Source: Phycisphaerae bacterium (lineage in GTDB: Bacteria > Planctomycetota > Phycisphaerae > Phycisphaerales > UBA1924). From it: a stretch of 64,000 nucleotides of DNA. The stretch lies in NCBI GenBank assembly GCA_016794925.1, contig JAEUIW010000009.1, forward strand, positions 1 to 64,000. The letters are read 5' to 3'. This document shows positions 1 to 8,500 of the stretch, one piece after another (positions within the stretch are counted from its first letter, which is position 1; each line of letters starts with the position of its first letter). The notes under the pieces were generated by a model that was not told where the DNA came from, made no database searches, and saw only the letters and a program-made list of their open reading frames with translations. The position numbers were made by a program, and so were the translations under genes.

Positions 1-213
1 TTCAGCCCCATCGGCGTTCACGCCCGATCCGAGCAGGAACGAACGTTCGCTGATGGGCGGCGCGAACACATCGGACTTGACGGGCGCGTTGACGTTGGGC
101 ATCAGCATCGGCCGGTCGAATCTCCCCGCACCCGCCGCGATCGATGCGCCGGTCGGATCAACCGTCGTCACGTTGCGCGCGAACGAGGCCGACAGGCCGC
201 CGGTTACTTGCAT
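1..213 (-). CDS. Partial reading frame at the left edge, unknown product
   Basis: A minus-strand frame stays open from about position 363, through the G/C homopolymer block, to the window edge. From the ATG at 213 it reads MQVTGGLSASFARNVTTVDP and continues with ordinary residue composition (for example SERSFLLGSGVN), so it looks coding although I recognise no family. The frame also reads sensibly a little upstream of the ATG (RFDRGVPGTG), so the true 5' end may lie inside or beyond the homopolymer block, and the ATG at 213 is only the first in-frame one. A purine stretch GAGGAG lies 14 nt before it, too far for a normal ribosome site. The 3' end is outside the window. It could equally be noncoding. 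Confidence 0.3.
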   Translation of the reverse strand, partial: MQVTGGLSASFARNVTTVDPTGASIAAGAGRFDRPMLMPNVNAPVKSDVFAPPISERSFLLGSGVNADGAE

Positions 214-260
214 GCCGGTGCCGGGAACTCCTCGGTCAAATCGAAAACGCGGAAAGCTGG

Positions 261-332
<72 letters not shown>

Positions 333-494
333 TGTGTGTGGCCTCGGTTGGTACCGATTCAATCTAACACATCCAACAACCGAATCAAGGTGCATGAAAC
401 GATTAGATTAGAAAAGCGCGGCTCGGCCGAATTGAAATTCGCGGGTTTCTCAGGTTGGATGCCGAGCGCCCGAATCCGGATGCAACGATCCCGT

Positions 495-1646
495 TCAGCC
501 CCGACGATCCCGGCTTTCCTCGATCAGGCGGCTCATGCCCCGGGCGGTCTCCCCGGCCGGGCCGGGCAGCCGCGCGGCCTGCTCATCCGCGTGATAACTG
601 CTCCGGACCAACGGCCCGGATTCCACCACCGCGAACCCGCGCGCCAGGCCTTCGCCCCGGAAAATCGCAAACTGGTCGGGCGTGACCCACCGATCGATGG
701 GGAGGTGATTCGGTGTCGGTTGCAGGTACTGCCCGATCGTCAGGATCTGGACACCCGCGGACGGCCCTCGCGTTGAGGCCGTCGTCGCGGTCCGAACCTC
801 GTCCATGAGGGAGAGCACTTCTTCATCGCGCTCGCCGATCCCGACCATGATGCCGGTCTTGGCGACCGTGCCTTGCTCCGCCACCCGTCGCAGCAGCTCC
901 ACGCTCCGGTCGAATTTCGCGCTCGGCCGGACCGCCGGGTACATGCGCCGGACGGTTTCAAGATTGTGGTTGATGATGTTCGGCCCGGCATCGATCACGA
1001 GTTGCAGCGCGTCCCAATTACCCTCAAAATCAGGGATCAACACCTCGATCGACATCTCCGGGCACGACTCACGAGCCCGGACAATTGTCTCGGCCCAGAT
1101 CGCCGCGCCGCCGTCGGGAAGCTCATCACGATTCACTGACGTGATTACGACATGACGTAATTTCATCAGCCTCAGCGATTCCGCGACTCGCCTCGGTTCG
1201 TCCGTGTCGAGCGCGGCGGGACGGCCGGTCTTGACGTTGCAGAAACCGCACGCGCGGGTGCAGGTATCCCCGAGAATCATGATGGTCGCCACGCCGCGTG
1301 CCCAACATTCCCCCATATTAGGGCATCCGGCCTCCTCGCAGACCGTGTGGAGACGATGTTCGGACATGATGGTGCGGAGCCGGTTGTAGCCCTCTCCGCC
1401 GGGCACCTTGGCGCGCAACCAGTGCGGTTTGCGCTTGGCCCGGAGCGAATCCACCCCGACTTGGTTGTTGAGGACGAGACTGGAAAGGCTGATAACGGGC
1501 GGATCCGCGCGTTTGAGCGGATCTCCCCCGAGAGGTCGTGGGTGTCGCCGGAGGGTTCGTTCAACAGCCGAAACGGGAACGCCGGCGTCAACCCTGGCTT
1601 GAGGGAACTCGGCACCGGCCCCGGATGAGGACTCGACTTCCGGCAT
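495..1646 (-). CDS. lipA: Lipoyl synthase (radical SAM)
   Basis: LipA inserts two sulfur atoms into octanoyl groups on lipoyl domains, using one radical-SAM [4Fe-4S] cluster and one auxiliary cluster. Both sets of ligands are visible in this 383-residue protein: the auxiliary motif CEEAGCPNMGEC (Cys103, 108, 114) and the radical-SAM motif CTRACGFC (Cys129, 133, 136). The C-terminal RSSYHA serine motif of the family is present. The ATG at 1646 gives an N-terminal extension of about 70 residues compared with usual LipA (about 300-330 aa); a GTG codon just before DSLRAKRKPHWL would give the usual length. The ATG is supported by TACACT 10 nt upstream. A much longer frame runs to 2783, but that part is antisense to the next gene. 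The partner octanoyltransferase LipB is not in the window. Confidence 0.95.
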   Translation of the reverse strand: MPEVESSSGAGAEFPQARVDAGVPVSAVERTLRRHPRPLGGDPLKRADPPVISLSSLVLNNQVGVDSLRAKRKPHWLRAKVPGGEGYNRLRTIMSEHRLHTVCEEAGCPNMGECWARGVATIMILGDTCTRACGFCNVKTGRPAALDTDEPRRVAESLRLMKLRHVVITSVNRDELPDGGAAIWAETIVRARESCPEMSIEVLIPDFEGNWDALQLVIDAGPNIINHNLETVRRMYPAVRPSAKFDRSVELLRRVAEQGTVAKTGIMVGIGERDEEVLSLMDEVRTATTASTRGPSAGVQILTIGQYLQPTPNHLPIDRWVTPDQFAIFRGEGLARGFAVVESGPLVRSSYHADEQAARLPGPAGETARGMSRLIEESRDRRG

Positions 1647-1656
1647 GGCTGGCGTG

Positions 1657-1662
1657 AGTGTA
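1657..1662 (-). promoter_or_regulatory. -10-like TACACT for lipA
   Basis: TACACT on the minus strand ends 10 nt before the ATG at 1646, with no Shine-Dalgarno between. It belongs to the TANNNT-before-start pattern seen repeatedly in this window and suggests a leaderless or very short-leader lipA transcript. No convincing -35 was found. Confidence 0.45.
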
Positions 1663-1757
1663 CGTCGCGGGGCCACGCGACCTCGTGCGGGATGGACGGC
1701 GGGGCAGAAATTCGAGCGGGGGGGTCGGAAACTAAGTGTCGCGGGCGAAACGGTCGA

Positions 1758-1785
1758 TTGACCTTTGTCAAGGCTATCGGCCTTG
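1758..1785 (+). promoter_or_regulatory. Overlapping inverted repeats upstream of the exopolysaccharide operon
   Basis: Two inverted repeats share three bases: TTGAC-CTTT-GTCAA (1758-1771) and CAAGGC-TATCG-GCCTTG (1769-1785). They lie in the divergent intergenic region between lipA and the export lipoprotein gene, about 45 bp upstream of the TACGCT at 1829. In DNA they could be operator half-sites; if transcribed they would be mutually exclusive hairpins. No known riboswitch or regulator site was recognised. Confidence 0.4.
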
Positions 1786-1805
1786 CCCAGATCCCCAAAC
1801 GTCCA

Positions 1806-1834
1806 CTGATGAGGGGCGTTCCTGGGGCTACGCT
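1806..1834 (+). promoter_or_regulatory. Possible promoter of the exopolysaccharide/exosortase operon
   Basis: A -10-like TACGCT (1829-1834) is preceded at 17 bp by a poor -35-like CTGATG (1806-1811). It would give a leader of roughly 95 nt ending in the AAAGGAG ribosome site (1921-1927) of the export lipoprotein gene. The -10 form matches others in this window; the -35 is weak. Confidence 0.35.
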
Positions 1835-1934
1835 CTCCTCTTTCCCGTCGAACAGAGGGCCTGGGGCGTTCGTCTGGAACCCGAACGAGGCGATTGGGCT
1901 CGCCCCGGTCGGCCCGCTGCAAAGGAGCGCTGTC

Positions 1935-3503
1935 GTGAGCGATCTCGGAATCCGAAACTCGCACGTTCTGGCCGACCGCGTCCGCCGTCCGGCGCTGGCC
2001 AAGGCGCTCGCCGCGGGGCTCGCGGGCACGGCGGCGGCGGCGCTCCTGTGCGGATGCGAGGCCGATTCGTTCTTCGATCAGACGGTGAACGGGCGTTGGG
2101 AATGGACACCGACGGTGGTCCCGGTGATCGAGAACCTGACGGCGATCGAGGACGAGAAGGTGGAGTACGCGGAGGTGACGCGACCGACGCCGGCGGATCT
2201 GGTCCCGGAGGTCGAGGCGTACCGGGTCGGCGCGGGCGACGAGTTCGAGATCTCGATCCAGGACTACTTCAACGAGGGGAAAGAGGACGTATTCCCACGG
2301 GTGATCGACCCGCGGGGCTTCCTGGACATCCCGCGGCTGCCGCCGATCTTCGTGGACCGCAAGACGCAGGAGGAGATGCGGGCGGCGATCGTGGAGGCGA
2401 TCCAGGGTCAGCAGATCATGAACGACCCGGTGGTGTCGATCGTGCCGCGGCGGCAGCGGAAGCTGCTGTTCAACGCGATCGGCGGCGTGCAGAACGCGGG
2501 GCAGTATGTGATCACGCAGCCGAACTTCCGCCTGTTCGATGCGCTGGCCTCGGCGGGCGGGTTCACGGAAGCGGCCGCGAGCATCTACGTCATCCGCACG
2601 GTTCCACTGAACGAATCGGTGAAGGGGCTGGCGCCGACCCCCGGGGGCGGCGGTTCGACGGCCCCGTCCCCGGCGCCCGCGCCGGGGACGCCCACCAAGT
2701 CGGGCGAGAACGTGATCGACCTGATCGACGAGCTCTCCAAACCCAAGGGGGGTGGCTCGTCGCCCGCGGTCATGCGGGGGCACGACGATCCGCCCGCGGG
2801 CGAGCCCATGATCGACCTGGACGCGTCAACGAGCGGCCCCAAGCCCGCCGCCAAGCCCGCCGGGGGAGGTGTCACGACGTGGGTGTACGTGGACGGCCAA
2901 TGGACGCAACAGGCGCGGCGTGACGGGGGCGTGATGAACGGCGGGGGCAACGGCGGGAACGGCGGCATCGCGCTGCCGGGAGAGGCGGGCACGGCGAGCG
3001 AGCTGGTCACGCAGCGCGTGATCGAGATCCCCACGGCGCGCCTGATCGCGGGCGCGGCGGAGTACAACATCGTGATCCGTCCGGGCGACGTGGTGCGGGT
3101 GCCGTCGGCGGCGCGCGGGTACATCTACGTCGCGGGGCAGGTGTCGCGTCCGGGCGTGTTCACGATGCCCGACTTCGGGAAGCTGACGTTGCAGCGTGCC
3201 ATTGACGCGGCGGGCGGGCTGAGCGCGACCGGGGTTCCGGAGCGCGTGGACCTGACCCGCATGGTGGGCCCGAATCGTCAGGGCACGATCCGCCTGGACC
3301 TGAAGGCGATCGCGGAGGGGACGCAGCCGGACATTTTCCTGAAGGCCGACGACCGGGTGAACGTGGGTTCGAATTTCTGGGCGTTGCCGATGGCCGTGCT
3401 TCGGCAGGGCCTGCGCGCGAGCTACGGGTTCGGGTTCATTCTCGACCGCAATTTCGGCAACGACGTGTTCGGCGCGCCGCCGTCCAACGTTCTCGGGCAG
3501 TGA
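1935..3503 (+). CDS. Wza-like polysaccharide export lipoprotein
   Basis: Outer-membrane exopolysaccharide export protein of the Poly_export/SLBB family, 522 residues. The GTG at 1935 is chosen because AAAGGAG sits 7 nt upstream and because it gives a lipoprotein signal peptide ending in LCGC (Cys41). The Poly_export domain starts near residue 94 (YRVGAGDEFEISI), an SLBB-like segment follows at about 175-220, then a Pro/Gly/Ser-rich linker at about 230-340 that Wza proteins normally lack. A second SLBB domain begins near residue 395 (GYIYVAGQVSRPG). The protein heads a same-strand run with exosortase, EpsI-like, TPR and Wzc-like genes, the usual composition of exosortase-linked EPS loci. Its presumed partner is the Wzc-like protein at 10216. 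The linker makes assignment to classical Wza loose, but the family is clear. Confidence 0.88.
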   Translation: MSDLGIRNSHVLADRVRRPALAKALAAGLAGTAAAALLCGCEADSFFDQTVNGRWEWTPTVVPVIENLTAIEDEKVEYAEVTRPTPADLVPEVEAYRVGAGDEFEISIQDYFNEGKEDVFPRVIDPRGFLDIPRLPPIFVDRKTQEEMRAAIVEAIQGQQIMNDPVVSIVPRRQRKLLFNAIGGVQNAGQYVITQPNFRLFDALASAGGFTEAAASIYVIRTVPLNESVKGLAPTPGGGGSTAPSPAPAPGTPTKSGENVIDLIDELSKPKGGGSSPAVMRGHDDPPAGEPMIDLDASTSGPKPAAKPAGGGVTTWVYVDGQWTQQARRDGGVMNGGGNGGNGGIALPGEAGTASELVTQRVIEIPTARLIAGAAEYNIVIRPGDVVRVPSAARGYIYVAGQVSRPGVFTMPDFGKLTLQRAIDAAGGLSATGVPERVDLTRMVGPNRQGTIRLDLKAIAEGTQPDIFLKADDRVNVGSNFWALPMAVLRQGLRASYGFGFILDRNFGNDVFGAPPSNVLGQ

Positions 3504-3659
3504 CGCCGCGGCGGGGCCTTCGCGGGATGCGCGGGTCGCGGGATCGGACCAGGGAAGGTCGGTGAGGGCCTGTGGCGCGCGCGGCGACCGTGCGGTGTGA
3601 ACCGATCGGGCTCGGGATCGTACGAGACGTGTGCCTGTGGGAGCGGATGGAGAGCGGGC

Positions 3660-4610
3660 GTGACCAGCGTGTCGGTTGTCAAGTCGGCTTCGGGGACGGT
3701 GCCGACGGGCGAGGCGTTGCTCGCGCGGCTGGCGACGGGACGCGGGGTGTTCGCGGTGGTGGTGCTGGCGGCGGGATTCGGGTGGCTGTTCCAGCACTGG
3801 TTCGTAGCCCAGGCGTTGCTGAGCCTGGGTGACGGGAACTGGTCGCACTCGTTCGCGGTGCCGCTGATCAGCGGGTACCTGTTGTGGCGTGGCCGGGGCG
3901 GGCTCGCGGGGGCGGTGGTGCGGCCGTTCTGGCCCGGCCTCGTGGCGCTGCTGACGGGCGTGACGTGCTACGTGTTCTTCCTCGTGGGCGTGCAGAACCA
4001 CATGGGCCAGGGGTGGTCGATGGTGCTGACGCTCATGGGGTTGGTGCTGCTGGTGTGCGGCCCGGGGGTGATGGGGGCGGGGTTCTGGCCGCTGGCGTAC
4101 CTGATGTTCGGCGTGACGGTGGCCGAGAAGATCATGCTGGAGGTGACGTTCCCTCTTCAGAATCTCGCGTCGGGCGGCGCGTACGTCCTGCTCACGCTGT
4201 GCGGCCTGAACGTGGATCTCAGCGGCAACATCATCACGATCATCGACAGCCAGGGCGAGCCGCACGCCATGAACGTCGCGCAGGCGTGCAGCGGGATGCG
4301 GATGCTGATCGCGTTCCTGGCCCTGGGGGCGGCGGTTGGGCTGGTGGGGTGCCCGCGGTGGTGGCAGCGGGTGACGCTGCTGGCGACGGCCGTTCCGGTG
4401 GCGCTGCTCCTGAACATGTTCCGCGTGGCGATCCTGGGCGTGGCGATCCTGTTCAATCCGAACCTGGCCGAGGGCGAGGCGCACATGTGGATCGGCACGG
4501 TGCTGCTGGTCCCGGGCTTCTTCGTCTACATGGGCCTGATGTGGATCCTGAACCACGTGGTGCGCGACGATGTTCCGGGCGCGTCCCGGGCGGCGGGGGG
4601 TGGGGCGTGA
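3660..4610 (+). CDS. Exosortase (planctomycete type)
   Basis: Polytopic membrane cysteine protease/transpeptidase that processes C-terminal sorting tails. The 316-residue protein has the exosortase catalytic set: Cys210 in ACSGMRML, Arg255 in NMFRVAIL and His275 in GEAHMWIG, within about eight hydrophobic segments. The GTG at 3660 has GGAGAG 6 nt upstream; the frame is open earlier, but that stretch (RSGSGSYETCACG) does not look like the family N-terminus. The stop overlaps the next start by four bases (GTGA), so the two proteins are translationally coupled. Position between a Wza-like gene and EpsI-like and TPR genes matches EPS-associated exosortase loci; it may be the planctomycete XrtU type, which I infer from context only. 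No PEP-CTERM-like substrate was found in this window. Confidence 0.9.
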   Translation: MTSVSVVKSASGTVPTGEALLARLATGRGVFAVVVLAAGFGWLFQHWFVAQALLSLGDGNWSHSFAVPLISGYLLWRGRGGLAGAVVRPFWPGLVALLTGVTCYVFFLVGVQNHMGQGWSMVLTLMGLVLLVCGPGVMGAGFWPLAYLMFGVTVAEKIMLEVTFPLQNLASGGAYVLLTLCGLNVDLSGNIITIIDSQGEPHAMNVAQACSGMRMLIAFLALGAAVGLVGCPRWWQRVTLLATAVPVALLLNMFRVAILGVAILFNPNLAEGEAHMWIGTVLLVPGFFVYMGLMWILNHVVRDDVPGASRAAGGGA

Positions 4611-5503
4611 GCGCGCCGCGGTTGGGTCCGGCGTTCTGGATCGCGGCGGCGATCCTGTTCGTGTCCGCGGCGGGGTTGAACGCGGCCATCTCCGCGCTGA
4701 GGATCCACCTCCGCAAGCTCCCCATCGAGGCGCCCGGCGGGCGCAAGGTGCAGGCGATCCCGGCGGAGACCGCGTCGTGGAAGCGGTTGATGGATATTGT
4801 CGAAAAGCCGGAGATCGTGACCACGCTGGGAACGGAAAACTACCTCACCCGCGTGTTCGTTCAGAAGCCGGACGCGGTCACCGCCGGCGAGCGTCCGAAG
4901 CGGGCCGATCTGCACCTGGCGTACTACACGGGCTCGATCGACACGGTCCCGCACGTGCCGGAGCGGTGCATGGTGGGCGGCGGGTGGTCGATCGTGGGCG
5001 ACTCGGTCGAGGTGGGCATCGCGCTGGATCGTTCCGACTGGCGCGAGGATCGGCTGGTTCCGGCCGCGTTCGCGGGTCGGGTGTGGACGGCGCGCACGAG
5101 TCTGCAATTCTCGGATGAGCCCGGCCGCCGGGTGCGTCTTCCCAAGGGGTCCGAGCGGGTGCCGATGCGGATCACCGAGTTCGCGGACGGCAAGGCGGGG
5201 CGTCGCATGTTCGCGGGGTACTTCTTCCTCGCCAACGGGGGCCTGACCAGCAGCGCCGAGGGGGTGCGTCAGCTCGCGTTCGATCTGCGAACGGACTACG
5301 CGTACTACCTGAAGGTGCAGGTGAGCTCGCCCGACGCGGACTCGCCCGCGTCGCTGGCGGATCTCGCCGGCTCGCTGCTGAGCGAGCTGCTGCCCGAGGT
5401 GATGCGCTGCGTGCCGGATTGGGTTGCGGTGGAGAGTGGTCAGTATCCGCTGGACCGGTCGGCGGCGGTGGAGGCGAGCACGGGACTGAAGCGACGGGAG
5501 TGA
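4607..5503 (+). CDS. EpsI-like exosortase-associated protein
   Basis: Single-pass membrane protein of 298 residues whose central motif HVPERCMVGGGW (from about residue 116) matches the HxPExCxxxxGW signature of the EpsI/exosortase-associated family. It starts at a GTG overlapping the exosortase stop by four bases. An N-terminal hydrophobic helix (about residues 9-28) is followed by a soluble, presumably extracytoplasmic domain. In some exosortases an EpsI domain is fused to the C-terminus; here it is a separate, coupled gene. Its biochemical role is not established in the family; the conserved Cys and His suggest catalysis or substrate handling alongside the exosortase. The long open frame upstream of the start is a shadow of the exosortase gene. 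Confidence 0.8.
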   Translation: MSAPRLGPAFWIAAAILFVSAAGLNAAISALRIHLRKLPIEAPGGRKVQAIPAETASWKRLMDIVEKPEIVTTLGTENYLTRVFVQKPDAVTAGERPKRADLHLAYYTGSIDTVPHVPERCMVGGGWSIVGDSVEVGIALDRSDWREDRLVPAAFAGRVWTARTSLQFSDEPGRRVRLPKGSERVPMRITEFADGKAGRRMFAGYFFLANGGLTSSAEGVRQLAFDLRTDYAYYLKVQVSSPDADSPASLADLAGSLLSELLPEVMRCVPDWVAVESGQYPLDRSAAVEASTGLKRRE

Positions 5504-5558
5504 GCGGGCCGGGCCCGGCGCGGGCGACCGGACGGGGCGATCAGCGGAAGGACGAAGC

Positions 5559-8500
5559 ATGGCGACACGCGTGAATACGAGGTTCGTGGTGATCCTGGCG
5601 GCCGCGCTGGTGGGCCTGGGCGTGGTGGTGGGGGGCGTGGCGGTGTTCCTGCTGCGGACCAGCCCCGCCGAGCACGTTCGCCGCGGCGACTCGAGCCTGC
5701 AGGCGGGCAAGTTCAGGGAGGCGGCCGAGAGCTACTCGCGCGCGGTGAACAAGGACCCGTCGAACGTCGCCTACCTCGAGAAGTGGATCGAGGCGTTGCG
5801 GAAGTACACCCCGACGAACGCCGAGCTCGCCAACGAGTCCTACCGCAAACTGGTCACGGCCAAGCGGGCGGTCGCCGCGGCCAAGCGGACGGATGTGGGC
5901 GCGCACAAGGCGTACTTCGACGAGTTGTCGGAGCGATCATCGTTCAACGTCCCGACGGTCTCGGACATGGAGCAGCTCGTCTCGGAGGTGGACAAGGCGG
6001 TGGCGATGTTCCCGGCGGGGGACGGCTCGGCCCGCGCCTTGCTGCGGTATTCGGGTATCATGCGGGTGGGCGTGATGGGGGCGCGGCTGGAGTTGCCCGA
6101 GGCCGAGCGCGAGCGGGCCCTTGCCGACCTGAAGGCCGCGCTGGAGGCGGACCCGGCGGACGCGGGCTCGCTCGACGCGCTGGTGACGTGGTACCTGTTG
6201 GAAGCGGATCGGCAGAAGAAGCGGAACGACACGGAGAAGGCCGAGAAAGCCGAGCAGTCCGCGCGCGACGCGGTGCAGGTGTTCCTGACCAAGCGGTCGG
6301 ACGATCCCGGCGCACTCGGGGCCAAGCTCAGGCTCGAGTCGAGCATTCGCGCGTCGAGGGCCAAGGCGGGGGAAACTTTTCAGTCGGTGCTGAACGAGGT
6401 GCTCCCGATCGGGGACCAGTTGACGGCGGCGGTGCGGGCCGCGGCGCCGGAGACGCTCGATCGCGAGGTGGTGGCGCAGGCGTCGCAGCACTGGATGCAG
6501 CGGGGCGGGGCGGAGGGCCGGGGCGTGGCCATCGAGCTTCTGGACCACGCGCTGAAAGGGCGGCCGAACGACGCGCGTCTGCTGCGCCTGCAGGGCGTGG
6601 TGGAGTTCCAGGCGCGGGAGTACGCGGCGGCGATCGAGCGGTACCAGAAGCTGGTGGACCTGCCCCGCCAGCCGACGGGCTTCGACGCCATGATCCAGGA
6701 AGCGGTGAAGCACGACGCGCTGTACCAGCAGGCGTCGGCGACGCTGGCGGGCCTTGACGGCCCGCTGACCGACGATCAGCGGCGCGACATCATCGCGCGG
6801 GCGCGCAAGCTGCGTGACGCGCTGATGAGCGCGGCGGGCGAGCGGTTCGCGTCGCTCAACCTGCTCGACGGCCGGCTGATGCTGGCCGAGGGCAACCTGG
6901 TGGGCGCACGCCGGGCGCTGGCGGCGTACAACGAGGTGACCGGCCAGCAGGACTCGATGGGGTTGATGATCCTGGGCACGGTGCTGATGCAGCAGAACCT
7001 GACCGGCGAGGCCCGCAAGAACTTCGAGCGGGTCATCGAACTGCAGCCCACGAACGTGGCGGCGATGTTCTCGCTGGCCCAGATCGAGACGGGCCTGGGC
7101 AACTACCGGCGCGCGGGGCTGATCTACGAGACCATCCTGCAACTGGACCCGACCAACAAGACCGCCGAGGAGCGGATGGCCTTCGTCCGAGAGGTGGAGA
7201 AGGGCGCGGGCTCGTCGGACAAGGTGGTGGCGCTGCTCTCGGCGGTGAACCAGAATCTCTCGGGCGCGAAGGCGGACCTGGACGCCGCGATCGCCATGCT
7301 CCGCCAGGGGCTGGCGGACAACGACAACGACGCTCGGCTGGCGGTGGCGTTGGCGACCTGCCTGAACGGCAAGGGCGACAAGGCGGGAGCCATCGAGGCG
7401 CTGGAGATCGCGCTCAAGAAGCGGCCGAACGATCAGCGGATTGTCGATGCCATCACGATGGTCAAGGCCAAGAGCCCGCTGGATGGGCAGTTGGCGCTGA
7501 TCGAGGCCTCTGCGGCCCCCGATCTCGACAAGCACCTCCGCCGCCACGAGGCGTACAAGCTGGCCGGGGATAAGGAGAAGTCCGCCGCGGAACTGGCGGA
7601 GGCGATGAAGGCGGCGCCGGAGGATCCGCGCGTGATCGAGGTTGCGTTCCTCGATGCGATCTCGCGCGAGGACTTCAAGGCGGCGAGGGTGTTCGTGGAC
7701 CTCGCGATCGCGAAGGACCTCGATCAGTCGCGGGGCAGTTACTTCAAGGGCCGCTGGGAGGCCGCGCAGGGCAAGTTCCGCGAGGCCGCGGTCTCGCTCG
7801 ATCAGGCGACGCAGGCGGACCCGTTCAGCCCGAGCAAGTGGCGCCTGCTGGGCGAGGTCCGGATGCAGCTGAGCCAGCTTTCCGAGGGCCTGAACGCGCT
7901 GCGCCGGTCGCTCCAGGTGAAGCCCGACAGCCCGGACACCGTCCGCGACATCACGCGATGCCTGATCCTGCTCGGCCGCGGCGAGGAGGCCCTGGACTTC
8001 GCCCGGGCGAACCTCACGTTCGGTCGGGCCGACCGGGAGTTCGAGGAGTACTACCTCTCGCTCGAGGCGGACCTGGGCGAGCGTCGCAAGGCCCTGGAGT
8101 GGCGCAGGGGCATCGCGGAGCGCAACCCCGCCAACACCAGCAACCGGGTCTCGCTGACCAACCTGCTGGTCAGCGAACGGCTGTGGGACGAGGCGGACGC
8201 GAACATCGCCGAGCTCACCAGGTCGAGCGAGGCAAGGGTCCGGTTCTTCGCGATCGGCCTGCGGGCCCGCTGGCTGGCCGAGCGTGGCGACGCGGAGGCC
8301 GCGAGGAAAGCCCTGGACGAGTTCATCGCGGGCCCGGACGGGCCGAGCATGGACGTGGGGACGTACATCGAGTTCGGCCGGTACATGGCCTCGCGGGGCC
8401 TGCGCGAGGCGGGCATCGGCTACCTCGAAGCGGGCCGCAAGGTCCAGAGCGCCGATTCGATGGAGGCCGATCGCGCCATCGGCGACCTGAACTTCGAGTC

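Noticed and set aside
361..409. Inverted AATCTAA / TTAGATT around 361-367 and 403-409
   Set aside because: A 35-nt loop and a 7-bp A+T stem have no support as a site.
1647..2783. The lipA frame stays open for another 379 codons, suggesting a large fusion protein
   Set aside because: The upstream part is Arg/His/Pro-rich and antisense to the Wza-like gene; an ATG with a -10-like element exists at 1646.
2826..4556. 576-codon minus-strand open frame
   Set aside because: Composition (His, Arg, Gln, Pro) and overlap with the exosortase gene mark it as a shadow.
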